Source: an uncultured cyanobacterium
GTDB lineage: Bacteria > Cyanobacteriota > Cyanobacteriia > Pseudanabaenales > Pseudanabaenaceae
Length of the DNA stretch: 8,571 bases
Assembly (NCBI GenBank): GCA_903819605.1
Contig: CAIJEA010000033.1
Coordinates: forward strand, 1-8,571
Direction: 5' to 3'
The position numbers and the translations under genes are program-made. Under the pieces are notes generated by a model, which ran no database searches, had not been told where the DNA came from, and saw nothing but the letters and a program-made list of their open reading frames with translations. Positions 5,135 through 8,571 of the stretch are shown here, piece by piece; position 1 is the first letter of the stretch; every line of letters begins with the position of its first letter.

Positions 5135-8100
5135 ATGCTGCTATCAATATCTGACTTTTTTATCAGACGACCTGTGTTTGCGACAGTTTGTTCTGTAATA
5201 ATCACATTATTGGGAACAGCTTGCATATTTTTGTTGCCTGTTGCTCAATATCCCGAAATTACACCACCAAAGGTGACTGTTACAGCTAACTATGTGGGCG
5301 CAAACGCAGAAGTTGTAGAGTCAACTGTTACAAATATTCTCGAAAGAGAACTGAATGGGATTGAAGGAGTTCGATATATCACTTCAACTAGTGCTAATAA
5401 CGGAACCAGCTCTGTAAACCTCGTTTTCGATCTAGGTAAAAACAAAGATATCGCTGCCGTAGATGTCCAAAATCGGGTCTCGACAGTTCAGTCTCAGTTA
5501 CCAGGTCCAGTTCAACAAACGGGCGTAACTATTAGCAAAGAATCTTCAGGATTTCTATTTGCGGTCGGTGTGTATTCCGAAAAAGGTGAATACGACGATC
5601 TGTATTTAAGTAATTACGCCGATCTCTACATTGTTGATTCAATCAAGAAGGTTAAAGGGGTTGGTAATGTCGTTATTTTTGGCGAACGCAAGTATGCGAT
5701 GCGAGTCTGGCTTGATCCTAATCGATTGTCGGCTCGTGGATTAACCGCCCAAGATGTCGTATCGGCAATTCAGCAGCAAAACTTGCAGGTAGGTGTGGGA
5801 CAAATTGGTCAACAACCGAATTTGCCAGATCAACAATATCAACTTTCGATTTCAGCGACAGGAAGACTAAAAAATACAGAAGAGTTCTCCGATATTGTAA
5901 TTAGAACTTCTAATGACGGTTCTCTAATTAAGCTGCGTGATGTCGGGCGTGTGGAGCTAGGAGCAGAAAATTACGGTTCATCACTAAGATTTAATGGAAC
6001 CAGAGGAATTGGGTTAGGTATCTCACAGTTGCCTGATGCTAATGCTTTAGATGTAGCAAAAGCTGTAAAGCACGTTCTAGAAGAGCTAAAGCCGAGCTTT
6101 CCCCCTGGGCTAAATTATGAAGTTGCCTTTGATACGACTAGTTTTATTGAGGCTGGAACCGAAGAAGTAATTATTTCACTGCTGATTGCAATCTCGTTAG
6201 TGATTGTAATTATCTTTTTATTCTTACAAAACTGGCGTTCTACATTAATACCTGCGATCGCTATTCCTGTGTCGCTCGTTGGCACATTCATTTTTATCAA
6301 ATTGCTAGATTTTAATATCAATACTTTGACCCTATTTGGGCTAACTCTTGCTACGGGTCTAGTAGTTGATGATGCGATCGTGGTAGTTGAAGATATTACC
6401 CGTCGTATTCAAGAAAAAGGTGAATCGCCAATTCAGGCAGCGATCGCCGCAATGAATGAATTACAAGGCGCGGTGATTGCCAGTTCATTAGTTCTAATTG
6501 CTGTATTTGTCCCCGTTGCATTTTTCCCAGGAACGACTGGTCAGTTATATAAACAGTTCGCGTTGACGATCGCTTTTTCGATCGCTGTTTCCACTTTTAA
6601 TGCTTTAACTCTTTCTCCGACCTTAGCCGCCTTACTACTCAAGCAAGAAAAGCCCCATAGCAATTGGGCTTTTGATCGAGTCAATTGGGTAATTGACGGC
6701 ACTCGACATCATTACAGAACGATACTTGGGAAGTCGGTTAATCTCAAGGGAATTGTGATGATTTTGTTTGCAATCTCGCTTTTCCTAACCTATTGGGTAT
6801 ACACAATTGTGCCAAAGGGATTTTTGCCTCAGGAGGATCAAGGGTATTTCATTACGATTGTGCAAGCACCTGAAGGTGTATCTCTCAATTACACTGAAAA
6901 AGTGCTAGAAAAAATTGAAGGGATTATGCGTCGTAAAGACGAAAAGGGTGAACCCGCCTATCCTGAAATTGCCAATATTTTTGCTGTCGGTGGCTTTAGT
7001 TTTAGCGGCAATACACCCAACAATGGCATAGTATTTTCCACTCTAAAACCTTGGAAAGAGCGATCTCGATCGGCCGATAGTATCATCGGTGGATTTGCAC
7101 CAAAGCCTTTTGGGTTGTTACCTGAACTGATATCCATTAAGGAAGCTTTTGTAATTCCTTTCCCGCCACCAGCGATTCAAGGTTTAAGTAACTACGGTGG
7201 CTTTGAGTTCCAATTACAAGATAAAGCCAATCAAGGCTTTCCAGAGATAGAACAAACAATGGGAGCATTATTGGGTAGCGCGAGTATCTATCCTAATAAG
7301 TTTACAGATCCCCCAAACAGCCAAAAACGTCCTCCCATGTTATCAGGGTTACGTCCGAACTTTAGCGGCAATACTCCGCAGTTGACAGTGGAAGTCGATC
7401 GCGTTAAAGCCAATGCTTTACAAGTGTCTTTACAGGATATTTACAGCACCCTACAGACCTTGCTTGGTTCGCAGTATGTTAACGACTTCAATTCATTCGG
7501 ACGAACTTATCGTGTTTATGTCCAAGCCGATGCCAAGTTCCGTTCTAATCCTGATGATATTAATAAACTCTATGTGCGATCCAAAACGGGTCAGGTGATT
7601 CCTCTTAGTAATTTGGTAAAAGTCACCCAGACTGTTGGTCCCTCGATTATCAATCACTATAATCTCTTCCGTTCTGTCCAGATTACGGGCAACACAGCTC
7701 CCGGAGTAAGTTCTGGACAAGCGATCGACATCATGGGCAAGATTGCTAACGAAGTTTTACCTAAGAGCTTTGGTTATGAATGGTCAGGTTTATCGCTTGA
7801 AGAAATTGGTTCTGGTAGTAGTGCCTTCTTTATCTTCGGATTGGGAATCGTATTTGTATTTTTAGTACTTGCTGCTCAATACGAAAATTATATCGACCCT
7901 GTAATTATTATGCTTACAGTGCCGCTAGCAGTTTTGGGTGCGCTCGCTGCTGTTCTATTGCGTGGTCTTCTCAATCCAGTCTTTTCCAATGATGTTTATA
8001 CACAAATTGGTTTAGTGATGTTGATTGGCATGGCAAGTAAAAACGCAATTTTGATTGTGGAGTTTGCTAACCAGTTGAGAGAAAGAGGGCTGAGCATTAC

Positions 8101-8497
8101 TAAAGCAGTACTTGAAGCTGCTCAACAACGATTACGCCCGATTCTAATGACGGCTTTTGCTACTATTATTGGGATCTTCCCACTTGTAATCGCCACAGGT
8201 GCAGGAGCTGCCGCCCGCCAATCGATTGGTACTGCCGTAATGGGTGGTATGTGTGTGGCAACATTCCTAAGCTTATTCATCGTTCCTATTCTTTACATTG
8301 TTGTCAAGAATATCGAAGAACGCATGAAAAAGGGCTTATATCGACCTGATATGCATGACAATCATGAGCAAGAATTAGAAGTTGCAATTATTCCTTCCTA
8401 TTATGGAGAAAGCCTAAATGGGGATGGATTGAATGGCAATCATGACGATAGTCACTCTTCAGAAGATCCACAAGAAGATAGCAAGCCTAGATTCTAA
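5135..8497 (+). CDS. RND multidrug efflux transporter, HAE1 (AcrB/MexB) family
   Basis: This is a proton-driven inner-membrane pump subunit that exports hydrophobic compounds through a tripartite complex with a periplasmic adaptor and a TolC-like channel. Counting from ATG 5135 (1120 residues), IRRPVFA (10-16) precedes TM1; a large periplasmic porter loop follows; TM4 carries GLVVDDAIVVVE with Asp412-Asp413; TM10 carries GMASKNAILIVEF with Lys969; and RLRPILMT has Arg999. These correspond to AcrB Asp407/408, Lys940 and Arg971, so the proton relay is intact. Compared with AcrB there is an insert of about 13 residues near 718-733 and an acidic Asn/His/Ser-rich tail (about 1067-1120). A TTG two codons earlier (5129) is possible, but the ATG is preferred; neither has a Shine-Dalgarno site. 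No adaptor or outer-membrane gene lies upstream. Substrates cannot be told from sequence. Confidence 0.95.
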   Translation: MLLSISDFFIRRPVFATVCSVIITLLGTACIFLLPVAQYPEITPPKVTVTANYVGANAEVVESTVTNILERELNGIEGVRYITSTSANNGTSSVNLVFDLGKNKDIAAVDVQNRVSTVQSQLPGPVQQTGVTISKESSGFLFAVGVYSEKGEYDDLYLSNYADLYIVDSIKKVKGVGNVVIFGERKYAMRVWLDPNRLSARGLTAQDVVSAIQQQNLQVGVGQIGQQPNLPDQQYQLSISATGRLKNTEEFSDIVIRTSNDGSLIKLRDVGRVELGAENYGSSLRFNGTRGIGLGISQLPDANALDVAKAVKHVLEELKPSFPPGLNYEVAFDTTSFIEAGTEEVIISLLIAISLVIVIIFLFLQNWRSTLIPAIAIPVSLVGTFIFIKLLDFNINTLTLFGLTLATGLVVDDAIVVVEDITRRIQEKGESPIQAAIAAMNELQGAVIASSLVLIAVFVPVAFFPGTTGQLYKQFALTIAFSIAVSTFNALTLSPTLAALLLKQEKPHSNWAFDRVNWVIDGTRHHYRTILGKSVNLKGIVMILFAISLFLTYWVYTIVPKGFLPQEDQGYFITIVQAPEGVSLNYTEKVLEKIEGIMRRKDEKGEPAYPEIANIFAVGGFSFSGNTPNNGIVFSTLKPWKERSRSADSIIGGFAPKPFGLLPELISIKEAFVIPFPPPAIQGLSNYGGFEFQLQDKANQGFPEIEQTMGALLGSASIYPNKFTDPPNSQKRPPMLSGLRPNFSGNTPQLTVEVDRVKANALQVSLQDIYSTLQTLLGSQYVNDFNSFGRTYRVYVQADAKFRSNPDDINKLYVRSKTGQVIPLSNLVKVTQTVGPSIINHYNLFRSVQITGNTAPGVSSGQAIDIMGKIANEVLPKSFGYEWSGLSLEEIGSGSSAFFIFGLGIVFVFLVLAAQYENYIDPVIIMLTVPLAVLGALAAVLLRGLLNPVFSNDVYTQIGLVMLIGMASKNAILIVEFANQLRERGLSITKAVLEAAQQRLRPILMTAFATIIGIFPLVIATGAGAAARQSIGTAVMGGMCVATFLSLFIVPILYIVVKNIEERMKKGLYRPDMHDNHEQELEVAIIPSYYGESLNGDGLNGNHDDSHSSEDPQEDSKPRF

Positions 8498-8511
8498 AAT
8501 CTTTATTCACA

Positions 8512-8571
8512 TATAGCAATAGCCAAGTAAGTTAAGACATAAAACCCAGAATAGAGTTGCGGCGCGAAGCG
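8512..8571 (-). repeat. Dispersed palindromic repeat element, copy 2 (cut by window end)
   Basis: Bases 8512-8550 are 36/39 identical to the reverse complement of 4250-4288. They are followed by an arm-like AGAATAGAGT and then CGGCGCGAAGCG (8560-8571), exactly the loop bases at 4226-4237. The element starts 15 bases after the efflux gene stop and could form its terminator hairpin. The right half of the palindrome lies outside the window. Confidence 0.75.

Noticed and set aside
7413..7720. Small ORFs on both strands inside the efflux gene
   Set aside because: They lie wholly within a well-supported RND coding sequence and show no recognisable features.

Overview
The window looks like a gas-vacuolate cyanobacterium, probably Pseudanabaena-like or a related filamentous lineage (the genus is inference). 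Three things point there: a cyanobacterial-type gas vesicle cluster, a small DUF3285-type membrane protein beside ybeY and dgkA, and nine copies of the HIP1 octamer GCGATCGC (starting at 1759, 2037, 2199, 3399, 3811, 4699, 4899, 6254 and 6440). Chance alone predicts well under one copy. Intergenic DNA is AT-rich.

Left part (1-2865, minus strand): a gas vesicle operon read right to left as gvpA, gvpC, gvpN, gvpJ. gvpA has a strong Shine-Dalgarno site and is separated from gvpC by 252 bp holding a large stem-loop. gvpC/gvpN overlap by four bases (ATGA) and gvpN/gvpJ by one base (TAATG), so these three look translationally coupled. A perfect 15-bp hairpin lies just after gvpJ and probably ends the transcript. 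GvpA forms the vesicle wall, GvpC should coat and stiffen it, GvpN is an AAA+ ATPase needed for assembly, and GvpJ is a minor GvpA-like assembly protein. GvpC is long, with seven 33-residue-type repeats followed by a Ser/Thr/Lys-rich linker and a separate C-terminal helical region. The other assembly genes (gvpK, gvpF/L, gvpG, gvpV/W) are not in the window.

Middle (2866-4964): a 325-bp divergent control region, then on the plus strand a 74-residue DUF3285-like protein, the rRNA-maturation endoribonuclease YbeY (TTG start, preceded by an in-frame 15-codon mini-ORF whose stop abuts the start), and a DgkA/UdpK-family lipid kinase. The ybeY-dgkA gap carries a palindromic repeat element, an AT-rich hairpin and an 18-bp perfect palindrome.

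Right part (4965-8571): a complete HAE1-type RND efflux pump gene of the AcrB family, with proton-relay residues intact, an acidic Asn/His/Ser-rich C-terminal tail and no adaptor gene upstream. A 7-bp inverted repeat in its upstream region could be an operator. After it, a second, inverted copy of the ybeY-downstream repeat begins and is cut by the window end.

Nothing here is clearly a new biological system. The least explained items are the GvpC C-terminal extension, the gvpA-gvpC RNA structure and the repeat family whose loop is flipped relative to its arms.
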